The notes under the pieces were generated by a model. It had not been told where the DNA came from. It did not search any database and was given only the letters and a program-made list of their open reading frames with translations. From the NCBI GenBank assembly GCA_026645815.1, contig JAPKMR010000004.1, positions 1 to 64,000 on the forward strand: a stretch of DNA of 64,000 nucleotides, given 5' to 3'. A program made the translations under genes and the position numbers. This document shows positions 9,073 through 18,144 of this stretch, piece after piece. The stretch is from Anaerolineae bacterium. Lineage in GTDB: Bacteria; Chloroflexota; Anaerolineae; B4-G1; SLSP01. The stretch's first letter is position 1; each line of letters begins with the position of its first letter.

Positions 9073-10398
9073 ATGTCCCACCGATTATTACTGATCAATC
9101 CTGCGCACATGTTGAACGGGCAGGTTCAACACGGCCCTGCGCAATTCCCTATTCCGCCCTTGAATTTAGGATATGTTGCGGCATTAACTCCACCTTCCTG
9201 GGAGGTGCGCATCATTGATGAGAATCTCCGTCTTGAAGAGGGCCTTTCCTGGAAGCCCGATTTAGTGGGGCTGACCGCACTAACGCCTAACGTTCCTCGT
9301 GCCTATGCGTTGGCGCAGCAGTACCGTGCGGCTGGGGTCCCTGTCGTTTTGGGTGGCGTTCATGCTTCGGCTTTGCCAGAGGAAGCTGCTCGCTATGTAG
9401 ATGCGGTTGTCGTAGGTGAAGCAGAGGGCGCTTGGGCACGATTACTGACCGATTTCGAGGCGGGGAGCCTGCAGGCTCGTTACGATGGGGGTTTTGGGTC
9501 GTTGGAGTCACTATTGTTACCGCGACGCTCACTCTATCCAGGGGGCTATTTTACCGAGGTTGCGATTACTTCCAAGGGCTGTCCGGGGCATTGTGATTTT
9601 TGCTCGATCTGGCGTTTCTACAATCAACGCTACCGTGTGCGACCCGTGGCAGAGGTGGTGGACGAACTGGCACAACTTCCGCCACGCAAGCTTGTGTTTA
9701 TGGCAGATGACAACCTCACTTTGCAACCTGGGCGGATCATTGAAATCTGCAAACAGATGGTGGAACGGGGCGTGCGGCGTCGTCTGGCGATTCAGGGTGC
9801 GATTACGCTGGCAGATAATGACGAGCTGCTGATCTGGCTCAAACGTGCTGGCTGTGTCTATGTGTTCGTCGGGCTGGAATCCCTCAACGGGGAGGCGCTG
9901 ACGCAAATCGGCAAACCCAACCTGCTGGACGCGAACGCTGAAGGTTACCGCCGGCGATTAGCGAATTTGCATCGCCACAGATTGGGTATTTATGGTAGTT
10001 TCATCGTGGGCCTGGATCAGGATACGCCGGAGACTTTCGCGCAGTTGGAACGCTTCATTCTGGAGACGGAGATTGATTGTGCGCTGATCAATATTCTTGC
10101 GCCTTTGCCTGGCACAGTGCTTTGGGAGCGGCTCATGGCGGAAGGACGTCTGCTATTGCACGATTTTCCTGTTGATTATGCATACTGCACTCAGGACCGG
10201 GTCTATTTTCGACCTGCACACATGACTCCCGAACAACTTCAAACCAGTACGCGGGAGTTAATCTCCCGATTGAATCGCCCTGGTTTGTTGGCGCGGCGCG
10301 CATGGCGAACATGGCAACACACACATAGTGTTTTGGCGACGCTCATTGCCTTTGAGTGGAACCGGCGCTCACGTGTGGCATTACGGCAACAGGAGTGA
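9073..10398 (+). CDS. Cobalamin-binding radical SAM enzyme
   Basis: A 441-residue protein with an N-terminal B12-binding Rossmann domain (about 1-145; PDLVGLTALTPN and VLGGVHASALPEEA are typical) followed by a radical SAM core. The cluster motif is C170-x3-C174-x2-C177 (CPGHCDFC), followed by MADDNL and later GLDQDTPE, as in B12-radical SAM proteins of the HpnJ/BchE type. Such enzymes methylate, rearrange or couple unactivated carbons, often on lipids. It sits 4 bases after the LuxC-like gene. A role in modifying the acyl chain or aldehyde is inference. Confidence 0.8.
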   Translation: MSHRLLLINPAHMLNGQVQHGPAQFPIPPLNLGYVAALTPPSWEVRIIDENLRLEEGLSWKPDLVGLTALTPNVPRAYALAQQYRAAGVPVVLGGVHASALPEEAARYVDAVVVGEAEGAWARLLTDFEAGSLQARYDGGFGSLESLLLPRRSLYPGGYFTEVAITSKGCPGHCDFCSIWRFYNQRYRVRPVAEVVDELAQLPPRKLVFMADDNLTLQPGRIIEICKQMVERGVRRRLAIQGAITLADNDELLIWLKRAGCVYVFVGLESLNGEALTQIGKPNLLDANAEGYRRRLANLHRHRLGIYGSFIVGLDQDTPETFAQLERFILETEIDCALINILAPLPGTVLWERLMAEGRLLLHDFPVDYAYCTQDRVYFRPAHMTPEQLQTSTRELISRLNRPGLLARRAWRTWQHTHSVLATLIAFEWNRRSRVALRQQE

Positions 10399-10464
10399 GT
10401 GGGACATCGTTGTAACAACTTCGGGTTACCTGATGACGGTTTTAGCTTTGAAGGAGGCTTCCAA

Positions 10465-11130
10465 GTGACTAATGATATCCCAGACGATAACTTGATGGAT
10501 GTTCATGCGACGCGGCCCCTGCCCGAGACTCAGGGCGAGCAGAGTGATCTGCGTCCAACGGTCAACGCGGTGTCAGTTTCAACAACGGCGCCCAAAATCC
10601 GGCGTAGTGCACCGGCTTTTTTGTGGGTAGTTGCAGTTGTGGGACTGTTGACAGCGTTGCTTTCTCTGGGGATAAACGGCGTTTTGATAAGTGAGCTTTT
10701 GGGCGTGCGACAGGAAGGACAGATCCTTATTGATGAAGCCATTGCCGAATTGGATCAGTTCTCCCTTGAAGGCCTGCACATCGCCTACACTTTTTCTGAC
10801 ACCATTCACTACACCGGCACCATTCCTATCAGTCAAACGATTGATTTTCCATTTGAGGGGAATGTACCCTTTAACGGTGAAGTCCCTATCGTCATTGACG
10901 TACCGCTTCTGGGGAAACAGACTATTCGCGTGCCGGTAAATACATCGGTTTACGTCAATACCGTTATCCGTGTGCCGGTGCAGATGGATTTCCCTTTCGA
11001 TGTGCAAATGCCAATCCAGCTGCCTATCGAGATGGATTTCTCCAGCGAGGACCTTCCCGCGTTTGGGGAGATCATTGGGGTATTTCGTGAGCTATTGCTT
11101 GAGGTTCGTGCTTTGTTCTGGCGCGAGTGA
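10465..11130 (+). CDS. Membrane-anchored protein of unknown function
   Basis: A 221-residue protein. I chose the GTG at 10465 because AAGGAGG (10451-10457) lies 7 bases upstream; the frame stays open to a GTG at 10399 that has no ribosome site of its own. A hydrophilic N-terminus precedes one transmembrane helix (about 55-80). The extracytoplasmic part is rich in repeated short strands with the pattern Pro-hydrophobic-x-hydrophobic-Pro (VPFNGEVPI, IRVPVNT, MPIQLPIEMDF), suggesting a beta-rich surface domain. No family recognised. It follows the radical SAM gene in the same orientation. Confidence 0.7.
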   Translation: MTNDIPDDNLMDVHATRPLPETQGEQSDLRPTVNAVSVSTTAPKIRRSAPAFLWVVAVVGLLTALLSLGINGVLISELLGVRQEGQILIDEAIAELDQFSLEGLHIAYTFSDTIHYTGTIPISQTIDFPFEGNVPFNGEVPIVIDVPLLGKQTIRVPVNTSVYVNTVIRVPVQMDFPFDVQMPIQLPIEMDFSSEDLPAFGEIIGVFRELLLEVRALFWRE

Positions 11131-11335
11131 GAGGGGTGGGTAAGGTATTCGGGCATTCGTGGGAGGTGAAAGGGCTTCTGCGTTCCCTGTGAGGCTCGCA
11201 GTGCTGCTTTGTCAAACCTGGGCGAATGCCTTGCTCGCGCTTCAGGTGCAGCGTAAGGTGCGTAGCGTGGGTGCGTAGCGCGGTTTCGGTCAGCGACCTG
11301 CTACGAAGTCCCTATTCAGGAAAGGAGATGTGCCG
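11131..11335 (+). other. Intergenic region with direct repeat GTGCGTAGCG
   Basis: This 205-base gap holds no gene I can support. GTGCGTAGCG occurs twice about 14 bases apart around 11260-11282. No convincing promoter or terminator is visible. An AGGAG ribosome site at its end serves the next gene. Confidence 0.4.
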
Positions 11336-11902
11336 ATGCGTCGCATGATGGGTTGGGTGACCATTGTGATATTGCTATTGAATGTACTCACGGGCTGTGA
11401 TTCGTTTTGGCCCGCTGCTGAAACACCAACGAGCACTTTGGCTTCTACGCCGACGGAGACCCCAACTTTAACTCCGACCTCCACACCTACAGCGACACCG
11501 ACGATTGAGGCAACGTTGACTGAGACAGTGGAGGCGACTGCGGAAACACCAGATACGACGGATGAGCCAGCTAAGGCATTTGTGGTAGCGCAGCATGAAG
11601 GGGAGGGCCTGGTGGCGATGGCAGCACTGACGCTCGTGCAGCTAACGCCGGGGCGACAATACCTGGTTGAGGTGACCTCAAATGCTGGCGCCGTAGCTTT
11701 TACGGGGTCCTTTAGCAACGGAGCGGTTGACTCCAATGGATTGCCCCTGCTCGATACGCAACTATTGTCGAATACGACGCCTGCTCGATGGGCGATTCAA
11801 CCGCTCGCTGCCGTACTTACGAGCTGGACTTATTCCATCTCGGTGCAAACCATGGGTGGACACATACGGATAGTCATCTGGGACGTAACAGATTCGGCTT
11901 GA
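11336..11902 (+). CDS. Secreted lipoprotein with Thr/Pro-rich linker
   Basis: A 188-residue protein with a signal peptide ending in the lipobox LTGC, so it should be lipidated and surface-held. A low-complexity linker of about 55 residues dominated by Thr, Pro and Glu follows, then a globular domain of about 115 residues. The ATG at 11336 lies 8 bases after AGGAG and is preferred to the GTG at 11330, which is too close. The domain (QLTPGRQYLVEVTSNAG and onward) is beta-rich and resembles pre-peptidase-like wall domains, but I do not recognise a family. Function unknown. Confidence 0.7.
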   Translation: MRRMMGWVTIVILLLNVLTGCDSFWPAAETPTSTLASTPTETPTLTPTSTPTATPTIEATLTETVEATAETPDTTDEPAKAFVVAQHEGEGLVAMAALTLVQLTPGRQYLVEVTSNAGAVAFTGSFSNGAVDSNGLPLLDTQLLSNTTPARWAIQPLAAVLTSWTYSISVQTMGGHIRIVIWDVTDSA

Positions 11903-11927
11903 CAAGGTTTCAGACCTTGCATACAAT
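11899..11927 (+). promoter_or_regulatory. Sigma70-type promoter with palindrome in spacer
   Basis: TTGACA (11899-11904) and TACAAT (11922-11927) are separated by 17 bp, close to the ideal sigma70 promoter. The -35 overlaps the stop codon of the lipoprotein gene. The spacer holds a perfect 6-bp inverted repeat with 5-base centre, CAAGGTttcagACCTTG (11903-11919), a plausible operator. It would drive the catabolic locus beginning at 12046. The palindrome could instead belong to a dispersed repeat. Confidence 0.6.
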
Positions 11928-12045
11928 GGTAATACTTGCTTATGATGGACATGAGTTACGCATCAGAGCTACATAATTCCATATCTTTCTGGTACACACT
12001 TTGCAATGATGCATGATATAAAAACCTGTAACTGGGGGCAACAAC

Positions 12046-13026
12046 GTGATTAACGCCACCCCAGTGCTTTCGCGTTCTGATATCTTATCTAAACGGAAAG
12101 CGGTTGGCAACTTTGGTGACCGCGATATCAGAATGAAAACCCGGTTCAAATCCCGGGATTTGTGCATGCCTCCCTCGATTCTCCGGAGCATTAGCATCCG
12201 GACCTGGGAACAACTTCACGGGATTGCCGGTGAAGCTACTCTCCTAAGTCAATTTGCCCGCGCCGTGAACATCATGGTTGCGGATCATCTTGTTGCCCTG
12301 GTCTTGCCAGAAATCGGAGATGGTCCCTTTCATGTGGTCGTTGATGCTTTGCCGGCATATGCCTTGCCGCACCATCTCCCAGTGACATGGGAGTCTAATC
12401 GGTTATGGTTAGGTCCATGGTGTATACAATCCCAGGCTGAGCCAGCATTTTGGAATCCGCGTGTGGCATGGGAGCAATTGTCGTTTGGCTCCAGAGTGCA
12501 GTCCGAACTGCGTGCTCTTGTGGAAATGGCAGCGCAAAGCCGGGATGTATGGCAGGACGGCGTTATTCTGGGGGGAACTGCTGGAAAAAAACATGTTTCG
12601 CCGCTGCCGGCGTTGGAGATTGCCGCAAAAAGCGGTGATGCTGACACTTTTGTGGCGGCAGCTGTTGCGCTGGCGGGTTGGGGCCCGGGCTTAACACCTT
12701 CGGGTGACGATTTTCTCGCCGGTTTGATGCTGTCGCTGTGGGTGCAGAAGGGGGAGTTAGCGCGACCCTTGTGTGAACGGATTGCGACGGTTGCACTCCC
12801 GCGCACCACCCGCCTGAGCGGGGCTTTCCTTCAGGCTGCCGCGAACGGTCTGGCGGATGCTCGTTGGCATGCGCTGCTCCATGCATTGACTGGCGCGCCA
12901 GGCATTACGCTCGAACAAGCCGTGCGCGAGGTGCTGGCTTTTGGCGCTACCTCGGGGCTGGATATGCTTGCAGGGTTCTTGTATGGCGATTTGAAAGCGC
13001 CGCTATTGAATCGTTGGCTGCGTTAA
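12046..13026 (+). CDS. DUF2877 protein, oxamate carbamoyltransferase subunit-like (AllH/YlbF)
   Basis: A 326-residue DUF2877 protein; the family hallmark GWGPGLTPSGDDFLAG sits around residue 208-223. The E. coli relative (YlbF, renamed AllH) is one of three subunits of oxamic transcarbamylase, which phosphorolyses oxalurate to oxamate and carbamoyl phosphate. The other two subunit families follow directly (13118 and 14700). The GTG start has only a weak GGGGG upstream. Similarity to the family seems to begin near residue 45, so internal ATGs at 12133 or 12166 are possible although neither has a ribosome site. No carbamate kinase gene is in the window. Confidence 0.8.
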   Translation: MINATPVLSRSDILSKRKAVGNFGDRDIRMKTRFKSRDLCMPPSILRSISIRTWEQLHGIAGEATLLSQFARAVNIMVADHLVALVLPEIGDGPFHVVVDALPAYALPHHLPVTWESNRLWLGPWCIQSQAEPAFWNPRVAWEQLSFGSRVQSELRALVEMAAQSRDVWQDGVILGGTAGKKHVSPLPALEIAAKSGDADTFVAAAVALAGWGPGLTPSGDDFLAGLMLSLWVQKGELARPLCERIATVALPRTTRLSGAFLQAAANGLADARWHALLHALTGAPGITLEQAVREVLAFGATSGLDMLAGFLYGDLKAPLLNRWLR

Positions 13027-13117
13027 AAAAGTCTTGACCCACCAACAGTCGGTGGAGGCCTATGCATTTCGCTGAAGCGGCATGCCGCGGACTTCTATTT
13101 TGTTTTAGGAGGTACAC

Positions 13118-14686
13118 TTGATTACGAAAACTGCCATTAAAAGCGGCGAATACTATGATTCAGTAACGTTGTTACAGGTAGCACAGGGCTTGATAGCGCT
13201 GGCAGGCATTGAAGATGCTGCTGTTGTGATGGGAACGCCTGCCAACAAGGGCTTACTTGAAACAGGGAATCTGCTCACGCCAGAGGCCGAGGCTGCCTCG
13301 CCGGACGACCTTGTTATTGCTGTGCGTGCTGTGGATGAGGCAGCAGCTGCAGCAGCGTTGACTGAGGCGGAGGCGCTGATGAAGGCATCGCGACAGGCGC
13401 CAGAGGGAAGTAGCGGTGTAGCGGCGCCGCCGAAAACCCTCGCTGCTGCTGTGGAGCGACTTGGTGGTACAGCGAATATTGTTCTAGTTTCTGTTGCTGG
13501 GCGTTATGCAGCTGGCGTTGCCCGTGAGGCGCTCCAGCGCGGCCTACACGTTTTTCTCTTTAGCGATAACGTCGCTGTGGAGGATGAAATTGCCCTCAAG
13601 ACGGTGGCGCGTGAGAAAGGTTTGCTCGTCATGGGACCTGATGCCGGCACAGCGATTATCAACAATGTGGCATTGGGTTTTGCCAATGTGGTTCCCCATG
13701 GTCCGGTCGGTGTGGTCGCTGCAAGCGGCACGGGTCTTCAGGCGGTAACCTGCTATATGCCCCGTGAGGAGGTGGGCATCACCCAAGCCATTGGCGTTGG
13801 TGGGCGGGACTTGAAATCCGAGGTCGGCGGCGTCATGATGCTTGAGGGTTTGAAGGCGCTGCAGGCTGACCCGGCAACTCACGTGATCCTGCTTGTGTCA
13901 AAACCGCCTAGCCCTGATGTGGCTGAAAAGGTGCTGGCGCAAGTAAAACTGGGCACAAAACCGACGGTGGTGTTGTTCCTGGGGGGTGACCCGGAAGTGA
14001 TTGCTCAATCTGGGGCGATTCCGGCGGCAGATATGGAGGAGGCTGCGGCAGTTGCAGCGGCGGTTGCACTGGGTAAAAATCCAGCTGATGCTCGGATCAA
14101 TCTACGTCAGCGAGAAATGTCGTATAAGAAACGCGCCGTTGAATTGCGAAAGCGCTTAGCGCCAGAACAGCAGTACTTCCGTGGTTTGTTTAGCGGTGGT
14201 ACTTTTTGTTATGAGACGCAGCTGATTTTGAAAGATATGGGCATTGTGGTGCAATCCAATGCTCCAGTGGCAAAACAGCTGCGGATGGCGGACTCCAACA
14301 AAAGCGCCGGTCATGTTGCTGTGGATTTGGGAGAGGATGAGTTCACGGTGGGCCGTTTGCATCCGATGATTGACCCCACCTTACGCAATCGCCGCATTGT
14401 GCAAGAGGCGAAAGATCCAGAAACAGCCGTTATCTTCCTTGATGTGGTGATTGGTTATGGTTCGCATGAGGATCCGGCAGGTGAAGCAGTTAAGGCGATC
14501 AAAGAGGCGCGGGCTATCGCGCGTGCAGCAGGGCGGGAGATCATTTTCGTCGCTTCGGTGTGTGGCACGGCGGATGACCCTCAGGATCTAGGACTTCAGG
14601 AAGCTAAGCTGGAGGCGGCAGGTGTCATGGTATTGCCCACAAATGCCGCCGCAACGCGTTTGGCCGGTCACATTTTGGATTTTTGA
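13118..14686 (+). CDS. fdrA: FdrA-family protein, oxamate carbamoyltransferase subunit-like (AllF)
   Basis: A 522-residue FdrA-family protein, related in fold to succinyl-CoA-synthetase alpha/acyl-CoA ligases. A CoA-ligase-like domain is marked by MGPDAGTAIINNVALGFANV, AASGTGLQAV and GVGGRDL (about residues 170-235). The second half contains GLFSGGTFCYE and VIFLDVVIGYGSHEDP. The TTG start is set by AGGAGGT 5 bases upstream. It lies between the DUF2877 and DUF1116 genes, the same trio as E. coli allH, allF and allG, which supports a carbamoyl-transfer role in purine or ureide breakdown. A perfect 12-bp palindrome GCGGCATGCCGC lies 30 bases upstream (13077-13088). Confidence 0.85.
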   Translation: MITKTAIKSGEYYDSVTLLQVAQGLIALAGIEDAAVVMGTPANKGLLETGNLLTPEAEAASPDDLVIAVRAVDEAAAAAALTEAEALMKASRQAPEGSSGVAAPPKTLAAAVERLGGTANIVLVSVAGRYAAGVAREALQRGLHVFLFSDNVAVEDEIALKTVAREKGLLVMGPDAGTAIINNVALGFANVVPHGPVGVVAASGTGLQAVTCYMPREEVGITQAIGVGGRDLKSEVGGVMMLEGLKALQADPATHVILLVSKPPSPDVAEKVLAQVKLGTKPTVVLFLGGDPEVIAQSGAIPAADMEEAAAVAAAVALGKNPADARINLRQREMSYKKRAVELRKRLAPEQQYFRGLFSGGTFCYETQLILKDMGIVVQSNAPVAKQLRMADSNKSAGHVAVDLGEDEFTVGRLHPMIDPTLRNRRIVQEAKDPETAVIFLDVVIGYGSHEDPAGEAVKAIKEARAIARAAGREIIFVASVCGTADDPQDLGLQEAKLEAAGVMVLPTNAAATRLAGHILDF

Positions 14687-14699
14687 AAGGGGTAGTTTC

Positions 14700-16097
14700 A
14701 TGCCTATACAAGAGCTATTCGGTCAACCACTGAAGGCGGTTAATGTCGGGTTGGAGAGTTTCGCGGCGAGTCTGGAAGATCAGGGCATAGCGGTTGCTCA
14801 TTTGGATTGGCGACCACCCCTGGATGGGTATGTGGAACTCACGCATACCAGCTCTGGCGCGGATATTGAGTCTGTGAATATCAGTGCTATTGAGCGTATC
14901 CGTAAAGGGCGCCCATTGTTGGTTGGAATGGGTATCGCCCGTGACGTAATCCCCGGAATGGGTGAACGGATGATTCTGCACGCCGGTCCTCCCATTGGAT
15001 GGGAGCGAATGTGTGGACCGATGCGCGGTGCTGTGATGGGCGCGGCGGTGTATGAAGGGTGGGCTGCAACCTACGCTGAGGCAGCGGAGATGGCAGCTGC
15101 GGGGGCCTTCACGTTCGACCCCTGCCATCACCATCATGCCGTTGGACCAATGGCGGGGATTATTTCGCCTTCTATGCCGGTGTTCATGGTTCGCAACGAT
15201 ACCTTTGGCAATGTGACCTATGCTACACAGAATGAAGGGCTTGGAAAGGTGCTGCGTTATGGCGCCTATGGCGATGCGGTACTGGCACATCTGAAATGGA
15301 TGGAGCGGGAACTTCACCCGGCGTTGGTGCGCGCGCTGGAATTGACCGGGCCTATTGACCTGCGGAGTCTTATTGCACAGGCGCTGCACATGGGCGACGA
15401 GGTCCATAATCGTAACCGCGCCGCCACGTCATTGCTCTTCCGGCAGTTGGCGCCGGCAATCCTCCAGACTTCGAGTAACGAAATCGCTCTGAAGGTGTTA
15501 AAGTTTATTGATAGCAATGATCACTTCTTCCTGAATCTTTCAATGCCGGCAGTGAAATCCATGTTGGAAGTGGTTGAGGGGACGGAAGGCTGTACTTTGC
15601 TTACAGTGATGGCGCGCAACGGCACAGATTTCGGCATTCGTGTGGCTTCAATGCCCGACCGGTGGTTTACTGCGCCTGCGCCCATTGTGCAAGGACTGTG
15701 GTTACCCGGTTTCAGCGAGAAGGATGCAAATCCGGATATCGGCGATTCTTCTATCACAGAGACGGGGGGAGTGGGTGGCTTTGCCATGGCTGCAGCTCCT
15801 GCTATCGTCAAATTCGTCGGCGGTGATTCGTCGCTAGCATTGAGCGTGACCCAGGAGATGTACCAGATTACTGCAGGCGAACATGAGTTCTTCACGGCGC
15901 CGGTGCTCAATTTCCGGGGGACGCCCTTGGGCATTGACGTGCGCAAGGTCATGGCAACCGGGATTTTGCCCTTCATCAACACCGGCATCGCGCACAAAGA
16001 ACCCGGAGTGGGGATGGTGGGCGCAGGTCTGGTCCGTGCCCCCAAGAAGTGTTTCGAGGATGCCTTCAAGGCTTTGAGGGAACTCGCATATCAATGA
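14700..16097 (+). CDS. DUF1116 protein, oxamate carbamoyltransferase subunit-like (AllG/YlbE)
   Basis: A 465-residue DUF1116 protein. The frame is open upstream into the previous gene, but ATG 14700 follows GAAAGGGG by 7 bases and matches the family N-terminus. Conserved stretches include DPCHHHHAVGPMAGIISPSMP (around residue 140) and GVGMVGAGLVRAP near the end. In E. coli the DUF1116 protein is a subunit of oxamic transcarbamylase with FdrA and DUF2877. The 13-base gap to fdrA indicates co-translation. Confidence 0.83.
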   Translation: MPIQELFGQPLKAVNVGLESFAASLEDQGIAVAHLDWRPPLDGYVELTHTSSGADIESVNISAIERIRKGRPLLVGMGIARDVIPGMGERMILHAGPPIGWERMCGPMRGAVMGAAVYEGWAATYAEAAEMAAAGAFTFDPCHHHHAVGPMAGIISPSMPVFMVRNDTFGNVTYATQNEGLGKVLRYGAYGDAVLAHLKWMERELHPALVRALELTGPIDLRSLIAQALHMGDEVHNRNRAATSLLFRQLAPAILQTSSNEIALKVLKFIDSNDHFFLNLSMPAVKSMLEVVEGTEGCTLLTVMARNGTDFGIRVASMPDRWFTAPAPIVQGLWLPGFSEKDANPDIGDSSITETGGVGGFAMAAAPAIVKFVGGDSSLALSVTQEMYQITAGEHEFFTAPVLNFRGTPLGIDVRKVMATGILPFINTGIAHKEPGVGMVGAGLVRAPKKCFEDAFKALRELAYQ

Positions 16098-16122
16098 TCA
16101 GACTGCTCCGACAGGGAGTGAT

Positions 16123-16539
16123 ATGAGCGAAGAGGGTTTGAGGGATCGGTTGGCTTCGATATTGCGCACCGGATGGCGTTTCGCCTGGGTGCTTCTGTCG
16201 GTAGCTGTTGTGCCGCTGATCCTGTTATATGTTTTTGGCTTTTCCGCCAAAACTACGGAAGAATATGCCTGTGCGTTGCAAATTGCAGAGCAAGACCAAC
16301 AGCTGATTGCAATAACCGGCGAACCGATCACCCCTGGGCGATTTGCCTGGATAACTTACCTTGAGAGCGGTGGTGGAATGCGGCAAGGCCGCTTCTCAAC
16401 CAAGCTCACAGGCCCAGATGGAGATGGGAAGCTGGTTGTGGAGTTCTATCGTACACCTATCGGTGCAAGTTTCGGGCTATGGTTCAAAACCGGTGGTCAG
16501 GAGCTCGAAATCTACAACGGTAATTACCCATGCCATTAG
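16123..16539 (+). CDS. Small membrane-anchored protein, possibly Coa1/Tim21-like
   Basis: A 138-residue protein with one transmembrane helix (about 18-42) and an external C-terminal domain of about 90 residues. The stretch GRFSTKLTGPDGDGKLVVEFY resembles the beta hairpins of Coa1/Tim21-type small domains, but the match is weak. It follows the DUF1116 gene by 25 bases and precedes a lipoprotein by 17, so it is in the operon. I do not recognise a function in nucleobase catabolism. Confidence 0.6.
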   Translation: MSEEGLRDRLASILRTGWRFAWVLLSVAVVPLILLYVFGFSAKTTEEYACALQIAEQDQQLIAITGEPITPGRFAWITYLESGGGMRQGRFSTKLTGPDGDGKLVVEFYRTPIGASFGLWFKTGGQELEIYNGNYPCH

Positions 16540-16556
16540 TTGAGTGAGGAGAGCCT

Positions 16557-18014
16557 GTGGCGATGTTGTGTATGCGATTTTTTCGGATGCTGCTAAGTGG
16601 TGTGCTGTTGTTGCAGCTGCTATCTGCATGCCAGGGAATGGCCACTGATATGCCTGCAACTGAGCCTGCCACAGCGATATCGCCTTCTGCCGTAGTGCCT
16701 ACGGCTTATCTGCCACTGGTGACGTTGAGCGAACCGGCAGCGCTGGTGCAACCCAATGATTTCGCTTATTTGGGGGCATTTCGTCTCCCGGGTGGTGATG
16801 ACCGTCCGCAGACCTTTGCCTATGGCGGCAATGCGATGACTTTCAATCCGGATAGAGGGTCTCTTTTCATCATGGGCCATGATCGGATGCCTTGGGGCGA
16901 GCTTCCCGATGGCACTCAGATTGCGGAGGTAAGTGTGCCTGCGCCAGTCAAGGCGCGCGACATCGAAGCACTGCCTTACGCCACCTTCTTGCAGGACTTT
17001 CACGATGTGGCTGCCGGGCATTTTGCGGACCTCGATGAAATTCCACGTGTAGGATTGGCTTATCTGAACCACCCCGCGACGGGACCTCTCCTCCATCTGG
17101 CGTGGGGGCAGCACATGCCTCCTGAAGTCTGGCCGCCCACACATGCCTGGTTCAGCACTGATCTTGCTACCTCGAACTTCAAGGGTGAATGGACCATAGG
17201 TAGCCAGGACTTCAACAGTGTGAACGGGTATATGTTTAGTCTCCCCACCGACTGGGCGGATGCGAATACGCAGGGCCGCTACCTGGCCACGGGGCGATTC
17301 CGGGATGGTGGATGGGGTGGGATGGGACCATCGCTCTATGCCTACACTCCCTGGTTGGCTGATGGGAAGGCTCCCGCACAGGGGGCGGTACTGGCAGAGA
17401 CTGTGCTGTTGCGTTATGAGAGTTCTACACAAACACCGGATATTGAGCGTGCCCTGGCGAATTACCAACACCCTGATGAGTGGGAAGGTGGTACGTGGCT
17501 GACTACTGCCACAGGTAAAGCGGCGGTGCTGTTTGCTGGCACCAAGGGAACGGGCGATAAATACTGGTACGGTTTTATTCACCCCGATGGTCCGCAGTTC
17601 CCGTGCATAGACCCGCACGCCGACTTTACAGCTTGCCGTTTGGCGAATGGCTCACCCTGTCCGGCTGAGGACATGACCGGCTGTTGCGAGGAGGGTGTCA
17701 ATTGTATCAGCGGACGCGGTTGGTGGAGTGCCCGTTTCGACGCGCAGTTCATCCTCTATGATCCGGCGCAACTGGCGCAAGTTGCTGCGGGATCTCTTGA
17801 GCCCTGGCAACCCCAGCCCTATGCCGTCCTTGATCTTGATGAGCACCTCTACTTCAATCCGCCGGAGTGGGATGCAATCACGCTAGGGTGGGGCGAGCAG
17901 CGCCGGTATCGCATTGGAGATGTGGCCTTTGATAACATAAACGGGTTGCTCTATGTGCTCGAGCTCTATGCTGATGGCGCTAAACCAGTGGTGCATGTCT
18001 GGCGGGCGGCTTAG
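16557..18014 (+). CDS. Large secreted lipoprotein of unknown function
   Basis: A 485-residue protein with a signal peptide and the lipobox LLSAC, so exported and lipid-anchored. The mature part repeats beta-propeller-like strands (FAYLGAFRLPGG, ITLGWGEQRRYRIGDVAFDNINGLLYVLE) and has a Cys-rich loop around residues 345-385 with about six cysteines. GTG 16557 follows GAGGAG; ATG 16563 is an alternative. It is co-oriented and close to its neighbours, but no enzymatic signature is visible. A binding or processing role at the cell surface is only a guess. Confidence 0.65.
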   Translation: MAMLCMRFFRMLLSGVLLLQLLSACQGMATDMPATEPATAISPSAVVPTAYLPLVTLSEPAALVQPNDFAYLGAFRLPGGDDRPQTFAYGGNAMTFNPDRGSLFIMGHDRMPWGELPDGTQIAEVSVPAPVKARDIEALPYATFLQDFHDVAAGHFADLDEIPRVGLAYLNHPATGPLLHLAWGQHMPPEVWPPTHAWFSTDLATSNFKGEWTIGSQDFNSVNGYMFSLPTDWADANTQGRYLATGRFRDGGWGGMGPSLYAYTPWLADGKAPAQGAVLAETVLLRYESSTQTPDIERALANYQHPDEWEGGTWLTTATGKAAVLFAGTKGTGDKYWYGFIHPDGPQFPCIDPHADFTACRLANGSPCPAEDMTGCCEEGVNCISGRGWWSARFDAQFILYDPAQLAQVAAGSLEPWQPQPYAVLDLDEHLYFNPPEWDAITLGWGEQRRYRIGDVAFDNINGLLYVLELYADGAKPVVHVWRAA

Positions 18015-18144
18015 CGTCATAAATCATATTGGTATGTCGTAGAGAGCAGCGCGTAGATACCTGCAAGATGAGGTTGTTCTTGTTCATCATATGCAGCATT
18101 CTCTATCCACTGCTCATCAATTACTATTCACAGGAGGTTTTCGC

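Noticed and set aside
16620-17618. A 332-codon - strand frame opposite the large lipoprotein
   Set aside because: The + strand frame has a signal peptide, lipobox and ribosome site; the - strand frame has none of these and no motifs.
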